This document shows, piece by piece, positions 10,279 to 18,989 of a stretch of DNA of 64,000 nt. The stretch's first letter is position 1. Every line of letters begins with the position of its first letter. Made by a program: the position numbers and the translations under genes. The DNA is taken from the NCBI GenBank assembly GCA_000721275.1, contig JOFO01000032.1, forward strand, positions 49,893 through 113,892. Direction: 5' to 3'. The notes under the pieces were generated by a model. It was not told the DNA's origin and did not search any database. It saw only the letters and a program-made list of their open reading frames with translations. The stretch comes from Microtetraspora glauca. GTDB lineage: Bacteria > Actinomycetota > Actinomycetes > Streptomycetales > Streptomycetaceae.

Positions 10279-12582
10279 CTACTCGTTGTGCAGGACCCTG
10301 GCGATGGTCAGCCGTGCCGCCGAGCGGGCCGGCAGCAGGGCGCCGATGACGGCGATCGCCACGCCCGCGAGGGCCAGCGCCGCCAGCTGCGGCAGGTGGT
10401 AGACGTCCTTCATGGACTCGGGGAAGACGATGAAGCCCACGTGGTCCAGCAGCAGCCGGTGGGCGGCGATGCCGAGCGGGATGCCGGCGAGGCCGGCGAC
10501 CAGGCCGGGGCCGGCCACCGAGGTCACCGTCATGAGGACGACCTGGCGGGGTGTCATGCCGATCGACTTGAGCATGCCGAGGTCGCGTCGGCGCTCGCGG
10601 GTGTTCAGCAGCACGGTGTTGAAGACGCCGAGTGCGGCGACGGCGGAGATCAGCACGGTGAAGACGGTGGAGAAGCCGACGACGGTGGTGGTGGCCGCGT
10701 TGCCCGGGCTCTTCAGCTCGGGGTGCAGGCCGGGGTCGATGGCGGCGACGGCCGTGCGGGCCGCTTGCGCGTCGGCGGCGGGGGCGAGGCGGACGACGTA
10801 CTCGATCGCCTCGGCCTGCGGGGCGAGTGCGTCCCGCGCCTGCCAGGTGGCCTCCATCGCCTGGGCGTTGCCCTGGGCCAGCATGCCGACGAAGGTGACG
10901 TGCAGCTGTCGCCCCTCCAGGTGGAGTGTGGTCCGGTCACCGACCGTGAAGCCGTGCTGGGCCAGGAAGGCCGGGCCGGCCGCCACCTCCCCCGGTGCGT
11001 TCGGCCGGCGTCCCCGGACGATCGGTTCGGCCGAGTCGCCCCGGTCCCCGCGGTAGAAGTCGACGAAGACGGTGCCGCCCGCACCGGCCAGGCCCGCTTT
11101 GGTGAACGTACGCGCGGTCACCGTCGCCACCCCGGGCACCGCCCGCAGGCGCCGCTCGATCTCGGCGTCCCCGAGCACCGGCGGCGTCCGGCCGCCGGCC
11201 TCGGAGCCCACCTGCACGTGGAGGGTGCCGCCCTCCCCCTTGCCGCTCTCGCCGTACGCGAGCATGGTGCCGGTCAGACCGGTGGTGAGGGTGACCGTGG
11301 TGACGCCGAGGGCGATGGCCGCCATGGTCAGCAGGGCGCGGCCCGGGCGGGCGAACGGCTGGCCCATGCCCAGGCTCAGCGCGCGCGGCAGCCGGGAGCC
11401 GCTGAGGCGGCGCTGCACCCGCAGGCCGCGCCGGGTACTGGGGGCGCTGCCGGCGGAGATCGCCCGGGCGGCGGGCAGCCGGTGGGCGCGCAGGGCGGGG
11501 ACGAGCGCGGCGAGGAGGACGAGTGCGGGGAGGCCCAGCAGGCAGACCACGGGGAGCCAGGGGCTGGTGTCGAGCGAAGCGGTGCCGGTCTCGATGCCGG
11601 AGAAGGCGATGCGGAGGACCGGCTGGGTGATCAGGGTGCCGGCGAGGGTGCCGAGCACCGTGCCGACTGCGGTCGGCACGGACAGCATCGTCAGGTAGAC
11701 GGCGACCACCTGGTTCGGGGTGTAGCCGAGGGCCTTGAGGATGCCGATGTGCCGGTGGCCCGAGACGACCGCGCCGCTGACCACGTTGCCGACGATGAGT
11801 ACCGACACGAGCAGGCCGAGCACGCCGAACAGTGTCATGAAGGGCAGATAGCCTTCGGCCTGTGCGGAGAAGGCCCGCTTGAGCGTGAAGTGGGTCTGTG
11901 TGCCGGTCACCGCGTCGGCGGGCAGGCCGGCCGTGACGCGGTCCACGTCGTCCCGCAGCTGCGCCTCGGAGCCGGTGGCCGTGAACCGGTAGAGCATCTG
12001 GGCGGAGGCCGGGTGCAGGGCCTTGGCCTGCTCGGGGGTGACCCACGCGTTCGCGGACTTGCTCATGGAGGCGGCGAAGCCGACCACGGTGAGCGTCGGC
12101 GCGCCGGGCGACCGCAGCTCCTGGCCCAGCCACGCGGGGTTGGGGCCCCCGCCGGCCGGCCAGTTCAGGACGAGTTCACCGGGGGCGGTGGCCCATCGGC
12201 CCGCCAGCAGGTGCAGCCGGTCCACCGGGCCCGCGGGGTCGGCCCGGCCCACCACGGTGAGGGCCCCCGGGCCCATCCAGAGCCAGTCCTCGGTGACCGT
12301 CACGACCGCCTGGGCGAACGGCCCGGCGGCGGCCTCGACACCGGGCCGGCGGGCGGTCGCGCCCAGCCGGTCGTGCGCAACCTTGGCGGCGTCGAAGGCG
12401 ACCACCGCGTGCGCGCCGCGCTGCTGGGCGAAGGCCCGCTCGAAGGGGCCGGAGGCGGCGCTCATCAGGGACAGGGCGAGCAGGACCGTCACCGAGGAGC
12501 AGAGGACGACGAGGCCGATCACGAAGGTCTGCACCCGCCGGCGCTTCACCGCGGCGCGCGAGGCGCTCCACACGGCGCTCAT
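10279..12582 (-). CDS. ABC transporter permease, FtsX/MacB type
   Basis: 767-residue membrane protein. An N-terminal helix (about 18-40) precedes an extracytoplasmic MacB-PCD-like region. A first FtsX domain lies at about 255-370 (VSVLIVGNVVSGAVVSGHRHIG...ILKALGYTPNQVV), then a second periplasmic part, and a C-terminal FtsX domain (LGVFNTVLLNTRERRRDLGM, LKSIGMTPRQVV) ending ARVLHNE. The two-FtsX layout is typical of single-polypeptide exporters for peptides or lipids. Its start overlaps the stop of the ATPase gene by 4 bases (ATGA), so the two are translated together. The divergent kinase/regulator pair at 13439-15090 probably controls it. The substrate is unknown; such modules often give resistance to cell-envelope peptides. 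Confidence 0.92.
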   Translation of the reverse strand: MSAVWSASRAAVKRRRVQTFVIGLVVLCSSVTVLLALSLMSAASGPFERAFAQQRGAHAVVAFDAAKVAHDRLGATARRPGVEAAAGPFAQAVVTVTEDWLWMGPGALTVVGRADPAGPVDRLHLLAGRWATAPGELVLNWPAGGGPNPAWLGQELRSPGAPTLTVVGFAASMSKSANAWVTPEQAKALHPASAQMLYRFTATGSEAQLRDDVDRVTAGLPADAVTGTQTHFTLKRAFSAQAEGYLPFMTLFGVLGLLVSVLIVGNVVSGAVVSGHRHIGILKALGYTPNQVVAVYLTMLSVPTAVGTVLGTLAGTLITQPVLRIAFSGIETGTASLDTSPWLPVVCLLGLPALVLLAALVPALRAHRLPAARAISAGSAPSTRRGLRVQRRLSGSRLPRALSLGMGQPFARPGRALLTMAAIALGVTTVTLTTGLTGTMLAYGESGKGEGGTLHVQVGSEAGGRTPPVLGDAEIERRLRAVPGVATVTARTFTKAGLAGAGGTVFVDFYRGDRGDSAEPIVRGRRPNAPGEVAAGPAFLAQHGFTVGDRTTLHLEGRQLHVTFVGMLAQGNAQAMEATWQARDALAPQAEAIEYVVRLAPAADAQAARTAVAAIDPGLHPELKSPGNAATTTVVGFSTVFTVLISAVAALGVFNTVLLNTRERRRDLGMLKSIGMTPRQVVLMTVTSVAGPGLVAGLAGIPLGIAAHRLLLDHVGFIVFPESMKDVYHLPQLAALALAGVAIAVIGALLPARSAARLTIARVLHNE

Positions 12583-13289
12583 GCGAGCCGCTCCAGGGTG
12601 CTCTCGCGGGCCACGCGGCCGTCGGCGACCTCGACCAGGCGGCTCGCGCAGCGGGTGGCGAGCTGCGGGTCGTGGGTGACGATCAGCAGGGTCTGGCCGA
12701 TCTGGTTGAGGTCGATCAGCAGGTCCATCACCTGCTCGCCCGACCGGCTGTCCAGCGCGCCGGTCGGCTCGTCGGCCAGCAGGAGCGCCGGCCGGTTCAT
12801 CAAGGCCCGCGCCACGGCTACCCGTTGGCGCTCGCCGCCGCTCAGTGCGGCCGGGTAGGTGTTCCTGCGGTCCGCGACGCCGAGCTCGTCCAGGAGTTCC
12901 AGGGCGCGGCGGCGGGCCTGCCGGGCGGAGGTGCCGGTGAGCTGGGCGGCCAGGGCGACGTTGTCGAGGGCGGGCAGGTCGTCGATCAGGTTGAAGAACT
13001 GGAAGATCATGCCGACCTGGCGGCGCCGGAACAGCGCGAGCCCGGTCTCGTTCAGCCGCCCGAGGTCCTCGCCGTTGACCCGCACGGTGCCCGCGGTCGG
13101 GCGGTCGAGGCCGGCCACCATGTTGAGCAGGGTGGACTTGCCGCAGCCGGACGGGCCCATCACCGCGACCGCCTCACCGGCGCGGATCTCCAGGTCCAGC
13201 CCGTCCAGCGCCTTGGTGTCGCCGTACTCCTTGTGCACGTCGTCCAGTTGGACGACGACCTGCCCCGCTCGATCGTGATCTGTAGTCAT
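12579..13289 (-). CDS. ABC transporter ATP-binding protein (LolD/MacB type)
   Basis: 236 residues. The ATPase of the exporter encoded just downstream. Walker A GPSGCGKST is at 45-53, the Q-loop in IFQFFNLI at about 95-102, the signature LSGGERQ at 149-155 and Walker B LLLADEP with D173 and E174. The switch His follows in VTHD. The LSGGERQRVAVARALMNRP region and the DEPTGALD sequence place it in the lipoprotein/macrolide/FtsE-like group, which pairs with FtsX-type permeases. It starts at ATG 13289 and overlaps the permease by 4 bases. It faces a histidine kinase gene across a 149-bp gap. Confidence 0.95.
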   Translation of the reverse strand: MTTDHDRAGQVVVQLDDVHKEYGDTKALDGLDLEIRAGEAVAVMGPSGCGKSTLLNMVAGLDRPTAGTVRVNGEDLGRLNETGLALFRRRQVGMIFQFFNLIDDLPALDNVALAAQLTGTSARQARRRALELLDELGVADRRNTYPAALSGGERQRVAVARALMNRPALLLADEPTGALDSRSGEQVMDLLIDLNQIGQTLLIVTHDPQLATRCASRLVEVADGRVARESTLERLA

Positions 13290-13438
13290 GGCCCGAATGT
13301 AGGAGCGGCCGGGCGACCGGATCGTCCCTCACGGGATGTAACTGTCCGGCGGGACCGTCGGGCAGGTCATTCCACGGATGTACGGCGACCGTCCCGCAGG
13401 ATGAGGCAGCCGCCCGGGCAGGCTGCGATGCTTACGGC

Positions 13439-14362
13439 ATGGGGGATTCCGACTCTTCGGCGGCGGGCTGGCTGCTCATCGCGCTGTCCGCGGCGCTTGC
13501 CGCGGTCGTGGTGCTCGCCGGCGCACTCGTCAGGACGCGGCGCCGCCACCGGGCGGCCCTGGAGGAACGCGGCTGGCTGCTGGAGCGGGAGCGGGAGGGC
13601 GCCGCCGCCGCGGCGGTGGACGCCGAACGGGCCAGGATCGCGGCCGAACTGCATGACATCGTCAGCCACAACGTCAGCCTGATGGTCGTGCAGGCGAGCG
13701 CGGCCCGCGAAGTGCTGGCCACGATGCCCGACGAGGCGGCGGCCGCGATGGGCGCCGTCGAAGCGGCCGGCCGGGACGCGATGACGGAGCTGCGCCATCT
13801 GCTCGGCCTGCTCGCCCCCGCCCAGAACGGCGAGGACGGACCGTACGCCGGGGATGCCGGGCCCGCCCTCGCCCCGCAGCCGAGCCTCAGCCGGCTCAGC
13901 GCGCTGATCGACCGGATCTCCTTCGCCGGCCTGCCGGTCGAGGTGCGGATCTCCGGGGAACCGCGTCCGTTGCCGGTCGGGATCGACGTCACGGCGTACC
14001 GGATCATCCAGGAGGCACTGACCAATGCGCTCAAACACGGCGACGGAGCGAAGGCGGAGGTGACCGTGAGGTACGCGGAACGCTGGTTGCGGGTCGAGGT
14101 CCTGAACAGCGGGCGGAGCGTGCTGCTGGAGGACGGGTACGCGGCAGGGGGCGCAGACGGCCCGTCCGCGGCAGGTGACTGGCCCACGGCAGACGGCCGG
14201 TCCGCGGCAGGTGGCGGCCGGCCGGGGCGGGCGAGTGGTGCGGGCCGAGGCCTGGTCGGTCTGCGCGAGCGCGTGGCGGTGTACGGCGGTGATCTGGACG
14301 CCCGGCGCCGGCTCGGCGGCGGGTACCGTGTCCGTGCCCGGATCCCGCTGGACCGGCCGTGA
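13439..14362 (+). CDS. Sensor histidine kinase (HisKA_3 family)
   Basis: 307 residues. One N-terminal membrane helix (about 11-31) has almost no extracytoplasmic loop, so it probably senses within the membrane or through the transporter. The dimerisation/phosphoacceptor box AELHDIVSHN carries H72. The HATPase_c domain has the N-box (QEALTNALKHGDG) and a G-box GRGLVGLRERVAVYGG. A low-complexity insert between them (about 235-265) contains a 12-residue tandem repeat, ADGPSAAGDWPT/ADGRSAAGGGRP, inside the ATP lid. It starts at ATG 13439 and overlaps the regulator gene by 4 bases (GTGA). Divergent from, and presumably regulating, the ABC exporter. Confidence 0.93.
   Translation: MGDSDSSAAGWLLIALSAALAAVVVLAGALVRTRRRHRAALEERGWLLEREREGAAAAAVDAERARIAAELHDIVSHNVSLMVVQASAAREVLATMPDEAAAAMGAVEAAGRDAMTELRHLLGLLAPAQNGEDGPYAGDAGPALAPQPSLSRLSALIDRISFAGLPVEVRISGEPRPLPVGIDVTAYRIIQEALTNALKHGDGAKAEVTVRYAERWLRVEVLNSGRSVLLEDGYAAGGADGPSAAGDWPTADGRSAAGGGRPGRASGAGRGLVGLRERVAVYGGDLDARRRLGGGYRVRARIPLDRP
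14154..14213 (+). repeat. 24-bp direct repeat inside the kinase gene
   Basis: CAGACGGCCCGTCCGCGGCA... (14154-14177) recurs with one mismatch at 14190-14213, a 36-bp period (12 codons). It encodes the low-complexity insert in the ATP lid of the kinase. Confidence 0.8.
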
Positions 14363-15090
14363 CGGCCTCCACCGTGCCGGTTTCCGGCGAACCGGACCTG
14401 CGGGTGGTCATCGCCGACGACCAGGAGCTGGTCCGCACGGGATTCCGGCTGATCCTCACGGCCCGCGGCATCGACGTGGTCGGCGAGGCGTCGGACGGCG
14501 CCGAGGCGGTCGAGCTGGTCGGCAGGCTGCGCCCGGACGTCGCTCTGCTGGACATCCGGATGCCCGGCATGGACGGCCTGGAGGCGGCCCGCCGCATCCT
14601 CGACCAGGCCCCGGAATGCCGGGTGATCATGCTGACGACCTTCGATCTCGACCAGTACGTCTACGCCGCGCTCACCGCCGGCGCCAGCGGCTTCCTGCTC
14701 AAGGACGTGACGGCGGCGCACCTGGCCGCCGCGGTACGCCTGGTGAACACCGGCGACGCCCTGCTCGCCCCGTCAATCACCCGCAGACTGGTCGAGCGTT
14801 TCGCCCCGGGTGCAGACCCCGTCCCTGCGGGGTCCGGCAGCCGGGCGTCCGTACCACCGGCCGCCCCTCGTGATCTCGCTCCGCTCACACCGCGCGAGCT
14901 GGAGGTGCTGACGCTGATGGGCCGCGGTCTCTCCAACGCCGAGCTCGCCACGGAACTGGTCCTGAGCGAAGCCACCGTGAAGACCCACGTCGCCCGGATC
15001 TTCGCCAAGCTCTCCCTGCGCGACCGGGCCCAGGCGGTCGTACTCGCCTACGAGACAGGACTGGTCCTGCCAGGGGACCCCAACGGCTGA
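14359..15090 (+). CDS. Response regulator, NarL/LuxR family
   Basis: 243 residues. The receiver domain (about 13-130) has acidic residues D20/D21, phosphoacceptor D65 in LLDIRMPGMDG, the conserved T of MLTTF and K115 in FLLKD. A linker rich in Pro, Ser and Ala (about 150-172) leads to a LuxR-type helix-turn-helix (LTPRELEVLTLMGRGLSNAE, SEATVKTHVARIFAKL). It starts at GTG 14359, overlapping the kinase stop, so the pair is co-translated. The probable target is the divergent ABC exporter promoter in 13290-13438. Confidence 0.95.
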   Translation: MTASTVPVSGEPDLRVVIADDQELVRTGFRLILTARGIDVVGEASDGAEAVELVGRLRPDVALLDIRMPGMDGLEAARRILDQAPECRVIMLTTFDLDQYVYAALTAGASGFLLKDVTAAHLAAAVRLVNTGDALLAPSITRRLVERFAPGADPVPAGSGSRASVPPAAPRDLAPLTPRELEVLTLMGRGLSNAELATELVLSEATVKTHVARIFAKLSLRDRAQAVVLAYETGLVLPGDPNG

Positions 15091-15283
15091 AGCCCGCGCC
15101 ACGGGGAGCCTGCCGGTCCCGGTCCCACGGGGTCCCTCGCGCGCACCGACGCCACGCCACAGCCCCTCCCCCGATGACAGGGCTGCCGCCACCGGCGCGG
15201 CCCAGGCGGTTGTCAGAGGGGGTGCGTAGGCTCCGGTTGATCATTGGGCAGCGGATGCCTGGGCTGTCGGGGAAGGGGCGGGG

Positions 15284-16342
15284 ATGGGCTGGTGGAGCAT
15301 CAAGCCCGGGGAGCGGGCGCGGTGGGTGCTCGATCCTTTGGTGGCGGTGGGGCCGCTGCGGTTCGGCATGAAGCATGAGGAGGTGAAGGCGGCCCTGGAT
15401 GGCCGGTGGAACGGCGGTGGGCAGCGCACGGCTGATGGATGGCGCTGGACTCCGTACGACGACCGCTGCGTCAACGCTGTCTATGACCAGGACGACCACC
15501 TGGTCGCGGTGCAGGTTGCAGCAAAAGGAAGCCCGTTCGTCCGGCTCGACGATGTCGAGCTGATCGGCCGGGTCCCCTCCGAGGCCCGCGCCGAGATCAT
15601 TGGCCTCGCGGCCCGGCGGGGTGTCGAGGTGAGGACGAACCGCAGCGGAAACCCGCAGATTGCTGCGTGGGGCATCTCCATGACGACCGAGCAGGAGTGG
15701 GGACGGCTACCTGAGGGGCATGTCGGGCGGAAGGACAGCGTGATCACCAGTGCCCTGTTCACCGCCCCCGGAGTCACCGACGATGCCGCAGCCTCCGTTC
15801 TCGCGGGGTACGACGTCCGTGACCTGGTCGCGCACCCGGGTTCCTGGCCTGTGACGCCCGACCGCGAACGCCCGCGCTGGGACTGGACACCGCTGAAGCA
15901 GGTGGGGCCGCTCCGGTTCGGCATGAGCCCGCGCCAGGTGGCCGCCGCCCTCGGCGAAACCCCGGCCGGACGGACCGGCGCCTTCCCCTTCTGGTACTGG
16001 AAGGAGTCCGGGCAGTGGTCCCTCCACACCGACCACTTCGCACGCGCCGGCGTCACCGCCCAGTACCAGTCGCCGGACGGCCTCCCGCAACTGGGCGCCG
16101 TGACCGTACACGGCCGCACCGGACCCCAGCTCCACTACGAAGGCATCCCACTCGTCGGCATCACGCCCTCCGTCCTTGACGCGGCCATCATCCAGCACGT
16201 CGACGAGCACGACCTGGGCCTACGCTTCAGCCCGAACGGAGCGGCCGTCCCCGACGGCCCCCAGCTGTACCTGGACACGGCGAGGGCAGGAGACACATCG
16301 GTGAGCGAACCGACCTTCTGCGCGGAGGACTGGGAGATGTGA
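15284..16342 (+). CDS. Two-repeat protein of unknown function, paralogue of 308-1381
   Basis: 352 residues, cytosolic. Same architecture as the gene at 308-1381: PLVAVGPLRFGM at about residue 20 and PLKQVGPLRFGM in the middle, each opening one copy of a domain of about 170 residues. Between the paralogues RLDDVELIGRVPSEARAEI is nearly identical to RLRDVELIDRVPSEARADL, and both end RAGDT...FCAE-W. It starts at ATG 15284 after GGGGAAGGGGCGGGG, a leader resembling that of its paralogue. It has no operon partner. The function is unknown; the pair probably arose by duplication, now in inverted orientation 14 kb apart. Confidence 0.85.
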   Translation: MGWWSIKPGERARWVLDPLVAVGPLRFGMKHEEVKAALDGRWNGGGQRTADGWRWTPYDDRCVNAVYDQDDHLVAVQVAAKGSPFVRLDDVELIGRVPSEARAEIIGLAARRGVEVRTNRSGNPQIAAWGISMTTEQEWGRLPEGHVGRKDSVITSALFTAPGVTDDAAASVLAGYDVRDLVAHPGSWPVTPDRERPRWDWTPLKQVGPLRFGMSPRQVAAALGETPAGRTGAFPFWYWKESGQWSLHTDHFARAGVTAQYQSPDGLPQLGAVTVHGRTGPQLHYEGIPLVGITPSVLDAAIIQHVDEHDLGLRFSPNGAAVPDGPQLYLDTARAGDTSVSEPTFCAEDWEM

Positions 16343-16585
16343 GCGCCGAGTGGTCCCGCGCTGGTCCCGCGCCCTGCGCGGGCAAGCAACCGAATGAGGG
16401 TGTCGTGACAGTCCTGCCGGGTCCCCAGCGTGATCCACGTAGGTGGGGACGTGTCAGGGTGGGAAATGGTGGCTGTTCACGGGTGGGGATTCGCTCGCGA
16501 GGACATCACGCTCGATCGGCCACGGACTGCTGCCACCGCGCTCGGTCTGGGGGCTTCCTCGGTGCCAGTTCACTCTGCAGTGGAT

Positions 16586-16881
16586 CTACCTTCCCATCGG
16601 TTCACGTGAGGGGGCGATGGTCAGCCGTGACCGGCGGATCAAGGTAGGAAGCTCGGCGGCGAGGTTGGTGCGGGAGTAAGCCCAGCGGATCCGTGCTTGG
16701 CCGCGCCGACTCGGGCGGTTCGGTGGCATCAGCAGGGGCCGGCGAGGGCGGAGCAGGACACTGTGCTCGGGGTGTTGGGAGACGGTTCGTTCCAGGTGAC
16801 GGACGTTCCACACCGGGAGCTCGTCCCGGCGATGCGGCCCTGGTAGGCGGTCAGCGGATCGCGCGGGTACGCGGCGGTCAT
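16586..16881 (-). pseudogene. Frameshifted small gene of unknown family
   Basis: From ATG 16881 the frame reads MTAAYPRDPLTAYQGRIAG and then degenerates. One frame over it continues sensibly as DELPVWNVRHLERTVSQH, and on to WAYSRTNLAAELPTLIRRSR, ending EPMGR and TAG at 16586-16588. At the switch the DNA has GCCGGGACGAG where GCCGGGGACGAG would restore one 98-residue frame, so a single G has been lost from a G-run. The protein is basic and lacks signal or membrane segments. I do not recognise the family. A sequencing error in the G-run would make it intact. Confidence 0.45.
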
Positions 16882-17115
16882 CGCGGTGGCTCGGCCGTCG
16901 ATCGTGGCGTGGGGATCGGTGTGGGAGAGCGGGAGCCGCACAGCCCGTACAGGACCGTCCCGCCTTCGAGCGCGCGAGTGGTGCTCGCGGGGGTGCTGCC
17001 GCGCCGACGTCGGCCGGCTGCGGCGCCTCCAGGTGGTAGTCGCTGTGCTGGCCGCGCAGCTGCTCGTCGCCCCGGGCTGCGAGCCTCCGAGTGTCGGCTC
17101 TTTCCGGCACGGCGA

Positions 17116-17143
17116 GGCGGCGGGGAGGTGTCTCCCCGCCGCC
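17116..17143 (-). terminator. Terminator of the SH3-like secreted protein gene
   Basis: Perfect 12-bp stem GGCGGCGGGGAG / CTCCCCGCCGCC with a 4-base loop (GTGT), 20 bases beyond the minus-strand stop at 17164. Confidence 0.8.
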
Positions 17144-17163
17144 GTGGTCGGCGCGGTGGCGGG

Positions 17164-17547
17164 TCAGCAGCGGTTGGGGACGCCGCCGGTGCTGTCGCCG
17201 CTGAGCGCGATCGCCGTGACGTAGCCGTTCTGCTTGGGCCAGGTCCGGTCGATGAGCACCCACTTGCTGCTCGTGTACCCGGCGAGGGTCACGGTCTGGC
17301 CGTAGGTCCAGCAGATCGCGCTGTAGGTGTTGCCGGGGGACACGTAGCTGAGGATCTCGCTGCTGGTGTTCGGCTCGGCGCGGACGTTGGCCTGCAGCCA
17401 GGCGTGGACCTGGGTGTTCAGGACCTGCGGCGGTGCCGCAGGGGCCGCCGCCCTCTCCGGCTCGGCGGCGTGGGCGGTGGTCCCGGTCAGGGCGAGCAGG
17501 GCGGCCGCTCCGGCGACGGCGGCCGTCGCTGTCCATCGGGTGCGCAT
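17164..17547 (-). CDS. Secreted SH3-like domain protein
   Basis: 127 residues from ATG 17547 with GGAAAGGAAAG just upstream. A Sec signal peptide is clear: MRTRW, a hydrophobic core AVAGAAALLALTG and a cleavage site at about AHA-AEP. After an Ala/Pro linker comes a bacterial SH3-type fold: NVRAEPNTSSEILSYV (the classical N-V-R-x-x-P/S start), SAICWTYGQTVTL, and SKWVLIDR. Such domains bind peptidoglycan or other wall polymers. Two Cys (in ICW and the C-terminal NRC) could form a disulfide outside the cell. Monocistronic, with its own terminator. Other actinobacterial proteins of this kind are small exported proteins of unknown role. Confidence 0.8.
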   Translation of the reverse strand: MRTRWTATAAVAGAAALLALTGTTAHAAEPERAAAPAAPPQVLNTQVHAWLQANVRAEPNTSSEILSYVSPGNTYSAICWTYGQTVTLAGYTSSKWVLIDRTWPKQNGYVTAIALSGDSTGGVPNRC

Positions 17548-18134
17548 GGCTTTCCTTTCCGTTGTCGTGGAACGGGAACGCGCACCGGCATCCTCATCGC
17601 CACGGCCGGTCCCCGGAAGCCGATTCCTGGTCACTCCCCCACGTACGGGGCGGCCTTGACGCGCGACGGCAGGTCTGCACGGGTACGGCTCCGGGCGGCG
17701 CGCCTGGCCGCGCCGTGGCGACACACCTGACGGGCCGTCACCCTCGATGCCCCGCGCACACCCTCTCCGCACCGCGCGGGCGCCGATCCGGCCGATCGAG
17801 CACGACTACGCGTCATGCTGCGCCCCTGTCGGTCGCCACGCGGTGGCCGGACTTCGGCCCTGTCGCGCGTCCGGTCGGCCGTGCGGCCCTTCACGGTCGC
17901 CGAGTACTCGCGTACGTCGTCCCGGTGACCGGCGGCTGCCGGCCGGCAGGAGCCTGGACCTGGCCCGGTACGGCACGCGGCGCGCCGCGACCATCCCGGC
18001 GGGGGCCGCGTCAGGGCCCGCTGTGTCGGCGTCCTTGGCTCGCGGCGTGGTGGCGGGCCGGACCAGACGTGAGCAGCGCGATCGGTGACCGCTCGCTCCC
18101 GCCCGCTCGGCCAGGCAGCTCGGGGAGAAGCCTG
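17548..18134. other. Long intergenic stretch, nothing recognised
   Basis: Contains the promoter region of the SH3-like gene at its left end and the 3' end of the phosphoesterase gene at its right end. Several open frames exist on both strands, but none shows a ribosome site, a known motif or consistent codon bias. Confidence 0.4.
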
Positions 18135-18662
18135 TCAGCGGGCGGGCAGACGGTGCAGGACGAGCTCGCCGAGCGTGCCGTCGGCCACTGTGCAGGTCAT
18201 GAACGTGCGGTGGGGCTGTCGTCTGCGGTCCGTCGGCGATCCCGGGTTCAGAAGGCGGAGGCCACCGGGTGCCTCCGAGTCCCAGGGGATGTGGCTGTGG
18301 CCGAAGACCAGGACGTCGACATCCGGGTAGAGCGCGGCGCAGCGGGCCTCACGGCCACGTGCCGGCCCCGTCTCGTGGACGACGCCGAACCGCAGACCGC
18401 CCAGCTCGACGCGGGCCACCTCCGGCAGCCGCGCGCGCAGTTCCGCGCCGTCGTTGTTGCCGTACACGCCGATCAGGCGTGGCGCGCGGCGCTCCAGGAG
18501 GTCGAGGGTGGCCGTATCGACCCAGTCCCCGGCGTGGATGACGACATCGGCACGGTCCACCTCACGCAGCAGTTCGTCGGGGAGCCGTCTGGCTCGGAGG
18601 GGTACGTGGGTGTCCGAGACCAGCAGGAGCCGGACGGGGCGGTGGACCGGCGTCCCGTCCAC
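18135..18662 (-). CDS. YfcE/MJ0936-type metallophosphoesterase
   Basis: 175-residue cytosolic enzyme of the calcineurin-like superfamily. The metal-binding motifs occur in order: SDTH (16-19), GDW (45-47), GNND (68-71), VVHE further on, and GHSH (about 120-123). The short length and GNND pattern match YfcE/MJ0936 phosphodiesterases, which hydrolyse phosphodiesters in vitro with Mn or Ni. The start is GTG at 18662, only 3 bases after the stop of the 57-codon ORF at 18666-18839, so translation is probably coupled. The physiological substrate is unknown. Confidence 0.9.
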   Translation of the reverse strand: MDGTPVHRPVRLLLVSDTHVPLRARRLPDELLREVDRADVVIHAGDWVDTATLDLLERRAPRLIGVYGNNDGAELRARLPEVARVELGGLRFGVVHETGPARGREARCAALYPDVDVLVFGHSHIPWDSEAPGGLRLLNPGSPTDRRRQPHRTFMTCTVADGTLGELVLHRLPAR

Positions 18663-18665
18663 GCC

Positions 18666-18839
18666 TCAGTCCTCGTTCGCTTCCTCGGAGCCGGCCTCCT
18701 CGTCGCCCTCGTCCGTCCTCTCGCCCTCCGCCTGTGACGGCGTCGTACGGGGCGACTCGGCGGATTCGGACGAGGGCGGTACGTCCGTCGTCCCGGGCTC
18801 GCGTTCGCCCTCGGCCTGGGACGGTGTCTGCTCGCTCAT
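18666..18839 (-). CDS. Small acidic protein with an internal repeat
   Basis: 57 residues, starting at ATG 18839 with GAAGGA 8 bases upstream and ending TGA at 18666-18668. The protein is hydrophilic and strongly acidic. The 9-mer TPSQAEGER occurs twice (residues 5-13 and 33-41) and the tail is Asp/Glu-rich (DEGDEEAGSEEANED). It is predicted to be disordered, with no hydrophobic core. Its stop lies 3 bases before the GTG start of the phosphoesterase, which argues that it is translated. No family is recognised. It could be a partner or chaperone-like tail for the enzyme, or simply a leader that sets its expression. Confidence 0.6.
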   Translation of the reverse strand: MSEQTPSQAEGEREPGTTDVPPSSESAESPRTTPSQAEGERTDEGDEEAGSEEANED

Positions 18840-18989
18840 GGGTGGTCCTTCGTGTCGGTCGGGGCGGTGGCGGCGGGTCCTGGTGACCGGGCCTGGCGGC
18901 TCGCCGTCCCGCGACCGCGACTACCCGGGCCACCTCGCCCCATTCCTCGGGCAGGCGGCGAGCCGTGTGCCCCTGGGGCGTGGGGCCGG

